A stretch of 64,000 nucleotides of DNA, taken from assembly GCA_017644105.1 (NCBI GenBank), contig JAEPMD010000016.1, positions 34,424 through 98,423 on the forward strand, in the 5' to 3' direction. The stretch comes from Rhizobiaceae bacterium. GTDB lineage: Bacteria > Pseudomonadota > Alphaproteobacteria > Rhizobiales > Rhizobiaceae. The translations under genes and the position numbers were made by a program. This document shows positions 25,556 through 36,941 of the stretch, in pieces (the stretch's first letter is position 1; each line of letters starts with the position of its first letter). The notes under the pieces were generated by a model, which saw nothing but the letters and a program-made list of their open reading frames with translations, made no database searches and had not been told where the DNA came from.

Positions 25556-28554
25556 TGAGTGGTTTATATCGTATTGCGGGCAAGGGTCGATTAACCCCTG
25601 CAAAAACTGTTGCATTTTCTTTCGATGGCAAAAGCTATACCGGACTTGAAGGTGACACATTAGCATCAGCACTATTGGCAAATGGTATAGTGTTAACCGC
25701 GCGTTCGTTTAAATATCATCGTCCACGCGGGACTATGACAGAGGGCAGCGAAGAACCAAATTCTATGGTTGGAGTTCATCGTGACACGGCCCGTCAACAG
25801 CCTAACGTCCGCGCAACTATGCAAGAAATTTATGATGGTTTCCAAGCTGTATCGCAAAACAGATGGCCGTCACTGTCCTTTGATATTGGTTCGATAAATT
25901 CGCTATTGTCGCCATTATTTGTTGCTGGGTTTTATTATAAAACATTTATGTGGCCGCGTGTTGCATGGGAGAAAATTTACGAGCCTAAAATTCGAGCTGC
26001 TGCGGGTCTAGGACTATCGCCAACCGAGCAAGACCCTGATCATTATGCGAATAAATTTGCCTATGCGGATCTCGTGGTTGTTGGTGGTGGACCGGCAGGA
26101 TTGTCTGCCGCTTTAGCCGCTGCAAAGCAAGGTGTTTCAGTCATTGTGTGTGACGAAAATGCTGAATTCGGCGGTGCGCTTTTATATGAAAATGACGTCG
26201 AAATTGACGGTAAATCTGGCTATGACTGGGCAAAAGACATCGAATCGCAGTTAGCCGCGATGGACAATGTTACTATCCTACCTCGCACAACTGCTTTTGG
26301 TTATTATGCACATAATATGATTGGTCTTTGTGAGCGTATAACAGATCATCTGGCTGTGCCGGATGCTGATAGCCCGCGCGAGCGTTTATGGCAAATCCGC
26401 GCCAAGAAGGTGATTATTGCGCAAGGTGCGATTGAGCGTCATCTTGTGTTTGCGAACAACGATCGCCCAGGCATTATGATGGCATCTGCTGCACGATCAT
26501 ATTTGAATAAATATGGTGTCGCAGTTGGCAGTAAAATTGGTGTTTATACAGCATGCGATAGCGCTTATGCCGCAGCCTTTGACCTTAAAGAAGCGGGCGT
26601 TGATATACCTGTGATTGTGGATAGCCGCCCAGATGTTGATCCAATGTTGTTGGAGCGCGCTCGTGAGCTTGATTTAACCGTGCAAACCGGGCATAGCGTC
26701 ATTGATACGACAGGTAAACTTCGTATTTCCGGTATCAAGGTCGCGAAAAATGGCCAAATGGCCAATACCAAATATGATGTGGATGCATTGCTTATTTCTG
26801 GCGGTTGGACGCCTTCATTGCATTTATATTCTCAATCACGCGCAAAGCCTGTTTGGGATGGTGAGGTGAAACGCTTCTTGCCAGAAAATCCGGTTCAAGA
26901 CCAAGTTTCAGTGGGTGCATGCGCTGGGACTGATGATCTTTCTGAAGTTATTTCAGATGCGCAATCCGCCGCGCTTGCGGCCGCGAAATCGCTCGGGGTT
27001 AAGAAGCCGAAAAAAGTGTCTGCGCCAACAGAGATCAATTCACTTTATGGCCATTCAGGTGATCATATCGGTTCGTCTCATGGTGCTGGCGCTGATGATG
27101 CAGTTAAAGCCTTTGTGGATTATCAGCATGATGTTGTTGCCAATGATATCCGTTTGGCTGTGCGTGAAGGCATGCGCTCGATTGAGCATGTGAAACGCTT
27201 CACGACAACGGGGATGGCAACCGACCAGGGCAAGACTTCGAACTTGCATGGACTGGCAATTGCTGCCGATGGCTTGGGTAAAGAGATCCCGCAAGTGGGC
27301 CTGACGACATTCCGCTCACCATTTACCCCGGTAAGCTTTGGCACAATCGTCAACCATGGTGCTGGTGACTTGTTTGATCCAGTTCGCCGCACACCCATGC
27401 ATGATTGGGCCGTTGCGCAAGGCGCGGTGTTTGAAGATGTTGGTCAATGGAAACGTGGCTGGTATTTCCCTCAAGCAGGCGAAGATATGCATGCTTCAGT
27501 TAATCGCGAATGTAAAACTGTGCGCGAAAGCGCTGGCGTTTTTGATGCGTCTACGCTTGGTAAGATCGAAGTTGTGGGGCCGGACGCTGCCAAGTTTTTG
27601 GATATTATCTACACCAATGCTTGGAGCACACTGAAAGTAGGACGTTGCCGTTATGGCATTATGACCCATGAAGATGGTTTTATCTTTGACGATGGCGTGG
27701 TTGGCCGTTTGGCAGAAGATCGTTTCCATGTGACAACGACCACTGGCGGTGCTGCAGGTGTTCTTAATCATATGGAAGATTATCTGCAGACAGAATTTCC
27801 CGAACTTGATGTTTGGCTCACATCTGTGTCCGAACAATGGGGCGTGATTGCTGTTCAAGGACCGAAGGCAAGAGATATCATCGCACCATTGGTCGAGGGT
27901 ATTGATTTATCGACTGAAAGTATGCCGCATATGTCGGTTCGTGAAGGGACTATTTGTGGCGTTCCAACTCGCTTATTCCGCATGTCGTTTACCGGTGAGA
28001 TGGGATATGAGATCAACGTTCCTGCCGATTACGCTGAAAGTGTTTTGGAAGCAGTTTGGGCCAATGCGCAAAAATATGGTGCTTGTGCTTATGGCACGGA
28101 AGCCATGCACGTTCTTCGCGCGGAAAAAGGCTATATCATTGTCGGTCAGGAAACCGATGGTTCGATCACGCCGCATGATGCTGGATTGTCATGGGCTGTA
28201 TCTAAAAAGAAAACGGACTTCGTTGGTATCCGCGGGCTCATGCGAGATGACTTGGTCGCCGAAGGCCGCAAGCAATTGGTTGGCTTGAAAACCAAAGATC
28301 CAAAGGTTGTGCTTGAAGAGGGTGCACAGATAGTTGCGGATCCTAATCAGCCGATCCCGATGAAAATGCTTGGCCATGTGACATCATCTTATTGGTCCGA
28401 AAATTGTGGCCATTCAATTGCATTGGCAATTGTTGAAGGTGGTCGGTCAAAAATGGGTGATGCGCTTTATGTGCCAATGATTGATCGAACGATTGAAGTT
28501 GAAGTGGTTGATACGGTCTTTGTAGATCAAGACGGAGGGCGTTTAAATGGCTAA
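25555..28554 (+). CDS. soxA: Sarcosine oxidase alpha subunit
   Basis: The 999-residue subunit begins with a ferredoxin-like domain (residues about 1-100), then an NAD-binding domain with LVVVGGGPAGLSAALAAA (near residue 175). The C-terminal third (from about residue 610) is a GcvT-like aminomethyltransferase domain that takes the methyl group to tetrahydrofolate. The domain order is the standard one. It overlaps soxD by one base and soxG by eight bases. Confidence 0.95.
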   Translation: MSGLYRIAGKGRLTPAKTVAFSFDGKSYTGLEGDTLASALLANGIVLTARSFKYHRPRGTMTEGSEEPNSMVGVHRDTARQQPNVRATMQEIYDGFQAVSQNRWPSLSFDIGSINSLLSPLFVAGFYYKTFMWPRVAWEKIYEPKIRAAAGLGLSPTEQDPDHYANKFAYADLVVVGGGPAGLSAALAAAKQGVSVIVCDENAEFGGALLYENDVEIDGKSGYDWAKDIESQLAAMDNVTILPRTTAFGYYAHNMIGLCERITDHLAVPDADSPRERLWQIRAKKVIIAQGAIERHLVFANNDRPGIMMASAARSYLNKYGVAVGSKIGVYTACDSAYAAAFDLKEAGVDIPVIVDSRPDVDPMLLERARELDLTVQTGHSVIDTTGKLRISGIKVAKNGQMANTKYDVDALLISGGWTPSLHLYSQSRAKPVWDGEVKRFLPENPVQDQVSVGACAGTDDLSEVISDAQSAALAAAKSLGVKKPKKVSAPTEINSLYGHSGDHIGSSHGAGADDAVKAFVDYQHDVVANDIRLAVREGMRSIEHVKRFTTTGMATDQGKTSNLHGLAIAADGLGKEIPQVGLTTFRSPFTPVSFGTIVNHGAGDLFDPVRRTPMHDWAVAQGAVFEDVGQWKRGWYFPQAGEDMHASVNRECKTVRESAGVFDASTLGKIEVVGPDAAKFLDIIYTNAWSTLKVGRCRYGIMTHEDGFIFDDGVVGRLAEDRFHVTTTTGGAAGVLNHMEDYLQTEFPELDVWLTSVSEQWGVIAVQGPKARDIIAPLVEGIDLSTESMPHMSVREGTICGVPTRLFRMSFTGEMGYEINVPADYAESVLEAVWANAQKYGACAYGTEAMHVLRAEKGYIIVGQETDGSITPHDAGLSWAVSKKKTDFVGIRGLMRDDLVAEGRKQLVGLKTKDPKVVLEEGAQIVADPNQPIPMKMLGHVTSSYWSENCGHSIALAIVEGGRSKMGDALYVPMIDRTIEVEVVDTVFVDQDGGRLNG

Positions 28555-29110
28555 TCCAACACAAGCTACCCGAAAATTACCTCTTGATGGTCGCCTGGCT
28601 GGTGGCGCTGGTGTGTCGATTACCCCAGCTGCTTCGATGTCGCGCGTGTCTTTGCGGGTCAAAGACAAAGACGTTAAAGCCGTTGGTAAGGCGCTCTGTG
28701 TCGCCCTACCAATAAAGCCAAAAACGTCAAATATGTCTGGCGATCAAGCAGGCGCAAGTCGCTCAGCGCTGTGGATTGGTCCGGATGAATGGCTTATTCT
28801 TGATGGCGAGACGGCAGATATTTCAGCCGCATTGGCGAAATCCAAAGCTGTGATGTCTGTTGTTGATATTTCACATCGCAATACGGCGATTTTGCTCGAA
28901 GGAAAAAACGCAGTTGATGTCCTTCGTGCTGGTTGTCCGCAAAACTTAAATGACGATGTCTTTCCAGTTGGCGCGTGTTCACGCACAATATTGGGCAAGG
29001 CAGAGGTCGTTATTTGGCGCACGGGCGCTGTGAGCTATCACGTTGAATGCTGGCGCTCATTCTCAGGTTATGTCTTTAAGTTTATGAGCCAGGCCGCAAA
29101 GGGGCTTTAA
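28547..29110 (+). CDS. soxG: Sarcosine oxidase gamma subunit
   Basis: The 187-residue gamma subunit has the LWIGPDEWLILDGE and DISHRNTAILLEGKNA segments that are typical of SoxG. It overlaps soxA by eight bases and is the last gene of the operon. A palindrome overlaps its stop codon. No folate or glycine genes follow, unlike some rhizobial operons. Confidence 0.93.
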   Translation: MANPTQATRKLPLDGRLAGGAGVSITPAASMSRVSLRVKDKDVKAVGKALCVALPIKPKTSNMSGDQAGASRSALWIGPDEWLILDGETADISAALAKSKAVMSVVDISHRNTAILLEGKNAVDVLRAGCPQNLNDDVFPVGACSRTILGKAEVVIWRTGAVSYHVECWRSFSGYVFKFMSQAAKGL

Positions 29111-29117
29111 AGCCCCT
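29100..29117. terminator. Palindrome at the soxG stop codon, weak terminator
   Basis: AGGGGCTTTAAAGCCCCT is a perfect 18-base palindrome that overlaps the soxG stop codon (29108-29110). No T tract follows on either strand. It may attenuate the two convergent transcripts (soxG and pgm). Confidence 0.4.
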
Positions 29118-29144
29118 CAGCCATCACCACTTAAACAATCGCCA

Positions 29145-30788
<1,644 letters not shown>

Positions 30789-30868
30789 TCATCATGACAA
30801 TATTTGCCGAGTTTAACTGGTTACATCACCAGTTCAATATGAATTGCGAAACTTAAGAGGGGGAAGGA

Positions 30869-30943
30869 TGGTGGGCGTAACAAGGATTGAACTTGTGACC
30901 TCCTCGATGTCAACGAGGCGCTCTCCCGCTGAGCTATACGCCC
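30869..30943 (-). tRNA. tRNA-Val (GAC)
   Basis: The minus strand reads GGGCGTA (acceptor), a D-arm with GCTCAGCGGGAGAGC, an anticodon stem CCTCG/CGAGG around the loop TTGACAT, a T-arm with GTTCAATCC, and the matching acceptor strand TACGCCC. The anticodon is GAC, for valine. The CCA end is encoded (30869-30871). The length is 75 bases. Confidence 0.95.
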
Positions 30944-31018
30944 ATCCGATTTGCCGCATACACCACATAATCTAGGGTCGCGTCAATACTAATCTTACCG
31001 ATTTCTTAAATAACGCAT

Positions 31019-31041
31019 AAACGCTGCATTAGGCAGCGTTT
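31019..31041 (-). terminator. Hairpin overlapping the cpdR stop codon
   Basis: AAACGCTGC (31019-31027) pairs with GCAGCGTTT (31033-31041) around five bases. It spans the cpdR stop and continues on the minus strand into a T-rich stretch (TTTATGCG). It probably terminates cpdR transcription, with moderate confidence. Confidence 0.55.
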
Positions 31042-31394
31042 AACATCTTTTCAACTTCGTCGACCAAATCGCGCAAGTGGAATGGTTTTGACAAAACTTT
31101 AGCGTCTTTTGGTGCTTTTGAATCAGGGTTAAGTGCGACCGCTGCAAATCCTGTGATGAACATGACCTTAAGATCTGGATCAAGTTCTGTTGCGCGGCGC
31201 GCCAATTCAATGCCATCCATTTCCGGCATGACGATATCAGTCAATAGTAATGAGAAAGGCTCTTCGCGGAGGCGATCATAGGCACTCGCGCCATTGTCAT
31301 AAGATAAAACGTCATAACCTGCTTTTTCCAGTGCTTTGACCAGAAAACGACGCATATCATTGTCATCTTCAGCGAGAAGTATTTTCGGATTCAT
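31029..31394 (-). CDS. cpdR: CpdR-type response regulator
   Basis: This 121-residue single receiver domain has the acidic pair near DDND, the phospho-acceptor Asp in LLTDIVMPEMDG, the MFITGFAAVAL segment and the Lys in LSKPFHLRDL. CpdR, when unphosphorylated, delivers substrates such as CtrA to the ClpXP protease. It is phosphorylated through the CckA-ChpT relay. The divergent neighbour is an N-formylglutamate amidohydrolase gene, an arrangement I recall from Rhizobiales. It stands alone on its strand. Confidence 0.93.
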   Translation of the reverse strand: MNPKILLAEDDNDMRRFLVKALEKAGYDVLSYDNGASAYDRLREEPFSLLLTDIVMPEMDGIELARRATELDPDLKVMFITGFAAVALNPDSKAPKDAKVLSKPFHLRDLVDEVEKMLNAA

Positions 31395-31578
31395 GTTCGT
31401 CCCAATTCCAATTTTATTGGATATCTAGCATTAAAATATATAACCACAATAGTTACAGGCGGTAAATAAGCGGTGAATGTGATGCGTTTTGTTCAATAAT
31501 CGCGCGTAAAATGCTAGACAGCATAGTAAGTAACTGGCAACATGGTTTTCAATTCGTAAACGAAGACGAGGATGAAGT

Positions 31579-32478
31579 TTGGCGGAAGACTTTGACTTTG
31601 CAGACATTTTTGGCTGTGAGCCTTTTGAAGTGACAACGCCCTTGCGGCAAAGCCGCGCTTTTGTCTTTAATTCTCCGCATTCAGGCCGCGTTTATCCGCA
31701 ACAATTTTTAGATCAGTCTCGTTTAACCGCCCATTCGATTCGCACATCGGAAGATCATTATGTGGATCAATTATATGCATCCGTGCCGCAATTTGGTGTG
31801 CCGCTATTGAAGGCAAATTTTCCAAGATCTTGGCTCGATGTAAATCGTGAGCCATATGAACTCGATCCGAAGATGTATAATGGTCCATTGCCGCCGCATG
31901 CCAATATCAGTTCAATTCGTGTTTCTGGTGGCTTGGGCACCGTGCCAAAGATCGTGGCTGAAAACTGTGAGATCTACAATACACGCATTTCTGTGCGTGA
32001 AGGATTGGACCGTATTGAGCATGTATATCGTCCTTATCATGAGAAATTACGCAAGCTGATTTCAAAAACGCATACCATGTTTGGTTATGCTGTTTTGGTT
32101 GATTGTCATTCTATGCCATCCAATGTCCGTTCAAGTGCTGGGTTCCGGCGGCCCGATTTCATCATTGGCGACCGCTATGGGACGAGCTCCGATCCGCGTT
32201 TAACGCAGATTGCTTTGCTGTTGCTGCAAAGCATGGGTTATCACGCTGTGCATAATAAGCCTTATGCTGGCGGATTTATCACGGAGCATTATGGGCGCCC
32301 GCATCGCAATCTTCATGCGCTTCAAATTGAGATCAATCGTGGCCTTTATATCAACGAGAAAACGCTCGAGTTAAAACCCGGTTTTGATAAACTTGCGGAT
32401 GATTTAAGCTTGTTTGTCGGTCAATTTATGCAATATGTTGAACACGAATTATCCGATCTTCAAAGTGCTGCGGAATAA
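31579..32478 (+). CDS. N-formylglutamate amidohydrolase-like protein
   Basis: The 299-residue protein matches the N-formylglutamate deformylase family, which releases glutamate in histidine breakdown. Visible segments are FNSPHSGRVYPQQF at the N-terminus, DCHSMPS in the middle and LQIEINRGLYIN near the C-terminus. No other hut genes are near, so the substrate may differ. The start is TTG at 31579, preceded by GACGAGG. It runs in the same direction as hisN, 46 bases away. Confidence 0.88.
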   Translation: MAEDFDFADIFGCEPFEVTTPLRQSRAFVFNSPHSGRVYPQQFLDQSRLTAHSIRTSEDHYVDQLYASVPQFGVPLLKANFPRSWLDVNREPYELDPKMYNGPLPPHANISSIRVSGGLGTVPKIVAENCEIYNTRISVREGLDRIEHVYRPYHEKLRKLISKTHTMFGYAVLVDCHSMPSNVRSSAGFRRPDFIIGDRYGTSSDPRLTQIALLLLQSMGYHAVHNKPYAGGFITEHYGRPHRNLHALQIEINRGLYINEKTLELKPGFDKLADDLSLFVGQFMQYVEHELSDLQSAAE

Positions 32479-32524
32479 TAGAGATCTTTATTGCGTGGTT
32501 TTTTCAAAACAATAGGAACGCTAA

Positions 32525-33301
32525 ATGCTGCCTGATTTAAGCTTCTTTGATAAGCTGGCGACTGCCGCCGCTGGTGAAACTATGTCTAGGTTCCGCCAAA
32601 AGATTGAAATCGAAAATAAGTTAGATGATGGCTTTGACCCGGTGACTGCGGCGGATAAATCTGCTGAACGTGCGATTAGAGCGGTGATTGAAGAAACTTA
32701 CCCTGACCACGGAATTTTGGGTGAGGAAGAAGATAATAAGAACCTCGGCAGCGAGTTCGTTTGGGTCATTGATCCGATTGATGGAACGCGCGCATTCATT
32801 ACTGGATTGCCTGTATGGGGCACCTTAATTGGTCTTTATCAAAATGGCCGTGCGGTTATGGGGATGATGGACCAACCTTTTACAGGTGAGCGATTTATTT
32901 CAGATGGAAAATCTTCATTTATGAAGCTTCGTGGCGGGGAGCCGCAAGTCTTGAAGACAAGCGGTGTGACCGATTTGTCAAAAGCAAGCATGTTTACCAC
33001 GACACCGGAATTGCATACAGGTGATAATTCCCGACGGTATTTTGCTTTGGAAAATGAGATTAACCTGCCGCGTTATGGCGTTGATTGTTATGCCTATGGC
33101 GTGCTTGCCATGGGGCATGCTGATCTGGTTTGCGAATCTGATTTAAAACCTTACGATATTGGCGGACTTATCGCTGTTGTCGAAAATGCCGGCGGTGTCG
33201 TGACGACTTGGGATGGTGGCCGACCAGAGATGGGTGGTGATTGCTTAGCTGCAGCAACACCTGAACTTCACGCCGAAGCATTAGAAGTGCTTAATCGTTA
33301 A
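32525..33301 (+). CDS. hisN: Histidinol-phosphatase, inositol-monophosphatase type
   Basis: The enzyme removes phosphate from histidinol phosphate in histidine synthesis. Metal-binding motifs are present: GEEED, WVIDPIDGTRAFITGLP and YDIGGLIAVVENAGG. The 258 residues match HisN of alphaproteobacteria. It follows the amidohydrolase gene and ends in a 13-base-pair hairpin that overlaps its stop codon. Confidence 0.88.
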   Translation: MLPDLSFFDKLATAAAGETMSRFRQKIEIENKLDDGFDPVTAADKSAERAIRAVIEETYPDHGILGEEEDNKNLGSEFVWVIDPIDGTRAFITGLPVWGTLIGLYQNGRAVMGMMDQPFTGERFISDGKSSFMKLRGGEPQVLKTSGVTDLSKASMFTTTPELHTGDNSRRYFALENEINLPRYGVDCYAYGVLAMGHADLVCESDLKPYDIGGLIAVVENAGGVVTTWDGGRPEMGGDCLAAATPELHAEALEVLNR

Positions 33302-33326
33302 GCCAGAGATACACTCTGGCTTAACG
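33296..33326. terminator. Bidirectional hairpin between hisN and galU
   Basis: CGTTAAGCCAGAG (33296-33308) pairs perfectly with CTCTGGCTTAACG (33314-33326) around a five-base loop. The stem includes the hisN stop codon. T tracts on either side are weak, so termination is inferred from the strong stem between convergent genes. Confidence 0.65.
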
Positions 33327-33340
33327 GATATTTCCTGAAT

Positions 33341-34219
33341 TTAGTTAACCAGCTTTTTGATGTCGTCTTCGACCAGGCCACGGATATCATCGCGCTCCAT
33401 GGCATAAGCCACATTGGCCAGAATAAATCCTTGCTTGGTGCCGCAGTCATAGGTGTTGCCATTAAACCGATAGCCTGAGAACTTTTGCTCATTTGCGAGC
33501 TTTAGCATCGCATCAGTGATCTGAATTTCGTTGCCAGCGCCACGCTCTTGTGTTTCCAAAATATCGAAGATTTCAGGCTGCAAGATATAGCGCCCATTGA
33601 TGAACAGGTTTGAAGGTTCTGAACCCCGCGGCGGTTTTTCAACCATGCCAGTGATTTCAAAACCACCCTCAAGTTCTTCGCCAACACCCACAACACCATA
33701 TTTATGGGCATCTTCCATGGCAACTTCTTCCACAGAGATCACATTGCCACCGGTCTTGTTATAAAGGTCCATCATGCCAGAGAGACAACCTTGTTTGTCT
33801 TGCATCACCATGTCCGGGAGCAAAAGCGCAAACGGTTCATCGCCAATGATATCGCGTGCGCACCATACTGCGTGTCCTAGTCCGAGAGGTTCTTGTTGAC
33901 GGGTAAAGCTCGTCGCACCTGCTTTCGGCAGCATGCTGTTGAGCATGTCAAGTTCCGCATTTTTACCGCGATTTCGAAGCGTATCGTTGAGCTCATATTG
34001 AATGTCAAAATGGTCTTCAATAACTGCTTTGTTGCGTCCTGTTACAAAAACAACATGCTCAATGCCAGCCGCCATGGCTTCTTCAACCACGTATTGAACA
34101 ACGGGCTTATCAACGATATTGAGCATTTCTTTGGGAACGGCTTTTGTGCCAGGGAGAAATCTGGTGCCGAGACCCGCCACGGGCAAAACGGCTTTTCTTA
34201 CTTTCTTGGAACTTGTCAT
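33341..34219 (-). CDS. galU: UTP-glucose-1-phosphate uridylyltransferase
   Basis: GalU makes UDP-glucose from UTP and glucose 1-phosphate for polysaccharide and lipid sugars. The 292 residues contain the nucleotide-binding motif [20 protein letters not shown], the [11 protein letters not shown] segment, the DMVMQD metal site and [13 protein letters not shown]. It begins at ATG 34219 and is transcribed alone. The substrate comes from the pgm enzyme encoded nearby. Confidence 0.95.
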   Translation of the reverse strand: MTSSKKVRKAVLPVAGLGTRFLPGTKAVPKEMLNIVDKPVVQYVVEEAMAAGIEHVVFVTGRNKAVIEDHFDIQYELNDTLRNRGKNAELDMLNSMLPKAGATSFTRQQEPLGLGHAVWCARDIIGDEPFALLLPDMVMQDKQGCLSGMMDLYNKTGGNVISVEEVAMEDAHKYGVVGVGEELEGGFEITGMVEKPPRGSEPSNLFINGRYILQPEIFDILETQERGAGNEIQITDAMLKLANEQKFSGYRFNGNTYDCGTKQGFILANVAYAMERDDIRGLVEDDIKKLVN

Positions 34220-34404
34220 TTTCCTGTCCTACTCTTCATGAATGGGATTATTGTTATCAGGAGACTGATAGCTTCAAATTCCTAATGATTTGGCAATGAC
34301 CTTGTTTTGCGCACATTTATGGTAACAATTAACTTAATTTGATTCTTTTGCAGTTACAAGTTGAGCATAACGAGATTTGGTGCAAATAGGCGAGACTAAA
34401 GGCG

Positions 34405-35628
34405 ATGCAAATTCAGCATATTTGGAAGACGGTTTTTTATATTATCGTGTCTTTGGTGATATCGCTCAGCAGCGTGTCAGCGGACACAAAATTTCGTAAT
34501 TGGATCAATGGTTTTTATGCAACAGCGGCGAAGAGTGGCATCACCAAAGCAACGTATAATCGCGCCTTTAGAGGTGTTCGGTCGCCTGATCCTCGGGTTC
34601 TTGAGCGCGCGCGATATCAGCCAGAATTTCGCACCAAGATATGGGACTATATCGACGCCAAAGTTAATCCCTATAGCCTAAATGAGGGTGCAAAGAAAAA
34701 ACGCATTCATGCATCTGTGCTTCAGGCCTTGGAGGACCATTTTGGTGTAGATCAGCATGTTCTACTGGCATTATGGTCTGTTGAAAGCAATTACGGAGCT
34801 ATTTTTAATGATCGATCCAAGCTATTTAACGCGCCTCATGCGCTTGCAACGCTTGCTTATGCCGATCGAAAGCGCTCAAAATATGCGCGCGCACAATTGG
34901 TCTCAGCTTTAAAGATTATCCAACAGGGTGATATTCAGCCCAGTGACATGTATGGATCTTGGGCAGGTGCGCTAGGCCAAACACAATTCATCCCGACGAG
35001 CTATCATCTATACGCTGTAGATGCCGATGGTGACGGCAAGAAAGATATCTGGCGCTCTGTGCCAGACGCTTTGGCAACAGCTGCTAATCTGCTTGTTAAA
35101 AACGGTTGGCGCCGTGGTGAAACATGGGGTTATGAGGCCAAAGCACCGCGTTCTGGGTATAAATATAATGGCCAGACTAAAACTTTGGCGCAATGGGCCA
35201 AGCTTGGATTTAAGCGACCTAATGGCAAAAAGTTCAGAGGCGCAGGTCGTCGTGCGGAGTTGAAATTTTTAGCCGGTGCAAATGGCCCTGCTTTCTTGAT
35301 GATGCGCAACTTCTTTGTGATCAAAAAATACAATAACGCTAATTCTTATGCTCTATCTGTTGGATTACTCGCAGATCGATTGTCGGGATATCCTGGCATG
35401 GTACAACGTTGGCCACTGCCGCCGGGAGCACTTAATGTGGATGAAAAAGTCTTGTTGCAGAAAGGCTTAGCAAAACTCGGGTATTATAAAGGCGAGTTTG
35501 ATGGCAATATCGGATCTGGATCGCGTGCATCTATTGCGAAGTTCCAAAAAAAATATGGCCTACCGGTTGACGAAAAACCATCGCAAAACCTGTTAAAAGC
35601 TGTTAAGAAAGCTGCTAGAATTAATTAG
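34405..35628 (+). CDS. Lytic murein transglycosylase, MltB family, with peptidoglycan-binding domain
   Basis: The protein cleaves glycan strands of peptidoglycan in the periplasm. A signal peptide occupies residues 1-26. The SLT-type catalytic domain has the catalytic Glu in LLALWSVESNYGAIF, followed by GSWAGALGQTQFIPTSY. The C-terminal part (from about residue 345) is a peptidoglycan-binding domain (LQKGLAKLGYYKGEFDG). The ATG at 34405 begins the signal peptide. The DUF459 gene follows after 19 bases, so cotranscription is likely. Confidence 0.92.
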   Translation: MQIQHIWKTVFYIIVSLVISLSSVSADTKFRNWINGFYATAAKSGITKATYNRAFRGVRSPDPRVLERARYQPEFRTKIWDYIDAKVNPYSLNEGAKKKRIHASVLQALEDHFGVDQHVLLALWSVESNYGAIFNDRSKLFNAPHALATLAYADRKRSKYARAQLVSALKIIQQGDIQPSDMYGSWAGALGQTQFIPTSYHLYAVDADGDGKKDIWRSVPDALATAANLLVKNGWRRGETWGYEAKAPRSGYKYNGQTKTLAQWAKLGFKRPNGKKFRGAGRRAELKFLAGANGPAFLMMRNFFVIKKYNNANSYALSVGLLADRLSGYPGMVQRWPLPPGALNVDEKVLLQKGLAKLGYYKGEFDGNIGSGSRASIAKFQKKYGLPVDEKPSQNLLKAVKKAARIN

Positions 35629-35647
35629 CTTTATTCGTTTTGGAAAA

Positions 35648-36883
35648 TTGGTCGTGAAATACGGACTGAAATCTGTCGCATTTGTTTTGGCAATTGTCGT
35701 TGCACTTTCATTAGTCGCAACGTCGGTTGGGACTGATTTATTGGTGAGCCAAGCCTTCGCCGAGACAAAAATCGTTAAGGTGAAAAAGAAGCGAAACATT
35801 TTCCAGGCCATATTTGGTAATCGGAAAAAATCCAGCAAAAAAACCAAAGTTGTTAAACGCAAACGTAGCACGAAGTCCAGAACTGCTGTTGCTAAGGTGG
35901 AAAAAGTTGAGAATGCTCAAACCGTCCTGGTGATGGGTGACTTTATTGCCTCGGGCCTCGCAGATGGTTTGAAAGTTGCCTATGCGAAAAATCCAAATGT
36001 TGTCATTGTGAAAAAGACCCGCGGTTCTTCCACCATTGCTCGACCAGATAATTATGATTGGATCACCCAAACGCCGCTTGTTGTTGAAGAGGTCAAACCC
36101 TCTCTTGTGGTGTTTAATATTGGCGCCAGTGACCGGCAAGACATGAAGGTCGATGGCACATGGCTAGGTTTTGACAGCGAAGAATGGTGGGCTGAATATC
36201 GTACCCGTGTTGATAATTTAGCAACTGTGCTGCGCGCGCAAAATGTACCTGTTCTATGGGTGGGTGTGCCATCTTTCAAATATACGAAAATGACCAGAGA
36301 TATTCTCGCATTTAATGGCATTTATCGTGATGCGATTGAAAAAGCAGGCGGTACTTTCGTTGATATTTGGGAAGGCTTTGTCGATGAAAACGGCAAATTT
36401 GTTTATACCGGATCCGATATCAACGGCCAACAGGTTCGCCTTCGCTCATCAGATGGTATTAACCTGACAAAGGCTGGAAAGCGTAAACTGGCGTTTTATG
36501 TTGAAAAGCCTGCCAGCCGTTTTCTTTCATTTGGCAATAGTCTATTAGCCGATCTTTATCGCGATGCGCAGACGTCAGCATTCTCCAATCGACCCGTGCA
36601 GGATCCGCGTCTTTTGACCAAAACGCGGGTTTATTCTTTCACTGACCCTGAGTTGGATGGCGGAGATTTTCTGCTTGGAGGCAATAGCCAAGCACGTGTC
36701 TTTAAGGAAAAATCACCGCTTGATAAGCTGATCGAAACCGGGCAATTGCCGGTGACGCAAACTGGCCGCGTTGATGATTTTACTTGGAAGGCATCTGCTG
36801 TGGTGAAAGAACCAGTGAAACCGGAAGAAAAAGCCGAAATCAAACCGGTTGCTCTGACGAACCCAGCAACGGCGACAAACTAA
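35648..36883 (+). CDS. DUF459 / SGNH-like periplasmic protein
   Basis: A signal-like helix (residues about 6-36) is followed by a very basic segment (KKKRNIFQAIFGNRKK and KRKRSTKSRT). Then an SGNH-hydrolase-like domain begins at VLVMGDFIASGL. In active SGNH enzymes block I is GDS, while here it is GDF. The last block, usually DGxH, reads SDGINLTKAGKRKL, so His is Asn. The catalytic pair thus seems missing and the protein may bind rather than hydrolyse. The start is uncertain (TTG 35648 or GTG 35654). It follows the transglycosylase gene and probably acts on the cell wall. Confidence 0.78.
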   Translation: MVVKYGLKSVAFVLAIVVALSLVATSVGTDLLVSQAFAETKIVKVKKKRNIFQAIFGNRKKSSKKTKVVKRKRSTKSRTAVAKVEKVENAQTVLVMGDFIASGLADGLKVAYAKNPNVVIVKKTRGSSTIARPDNYDWITQTPLVVEEVKPSLVVFNIGASDRQDMKVDGTWLGFDSEEWWAEYRTRVDNLATVLRAQNVPVLWVGVPSFKYTKMTRDILAFNGIYRDAIEKAGGTFVDIWEGFVDENGKFVYTGSDINGQQVRLRSSDGINLTKAGKRKLAFYVEKPASRFLSFGNSLLADLYRDAQTSAFSNRPVQDPRLLTKTRVYSFTDPELDGGDFLLGGNSQARVFKEKSPLDKLIETGQLPVTQTGRVDDFTWKASAVVKEPVKPEEKAEIKPVALTNPATATN

Positions 36884-36906
36884 TGATCACTTAAACGGAT
36901 CTGAAT

Positions 36907-36939
36907 AATTGGCTGGATTTTGTCCAGCCAATTTTGTTT
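36907..36939. terminator. Intrinsic terminator between DUF459 gene and gltD
   Basis: AATTGGCTGGA (36907-36917) pairs with TCCAGCCAATT (36923-36933) around five bases, and TTTTGTTTC follows on the plus strand. It ends the DUF459 transcript and may also act on the converging gltD transcript. Confidence 0.85.
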
Positions 36940-36941
36940 CG

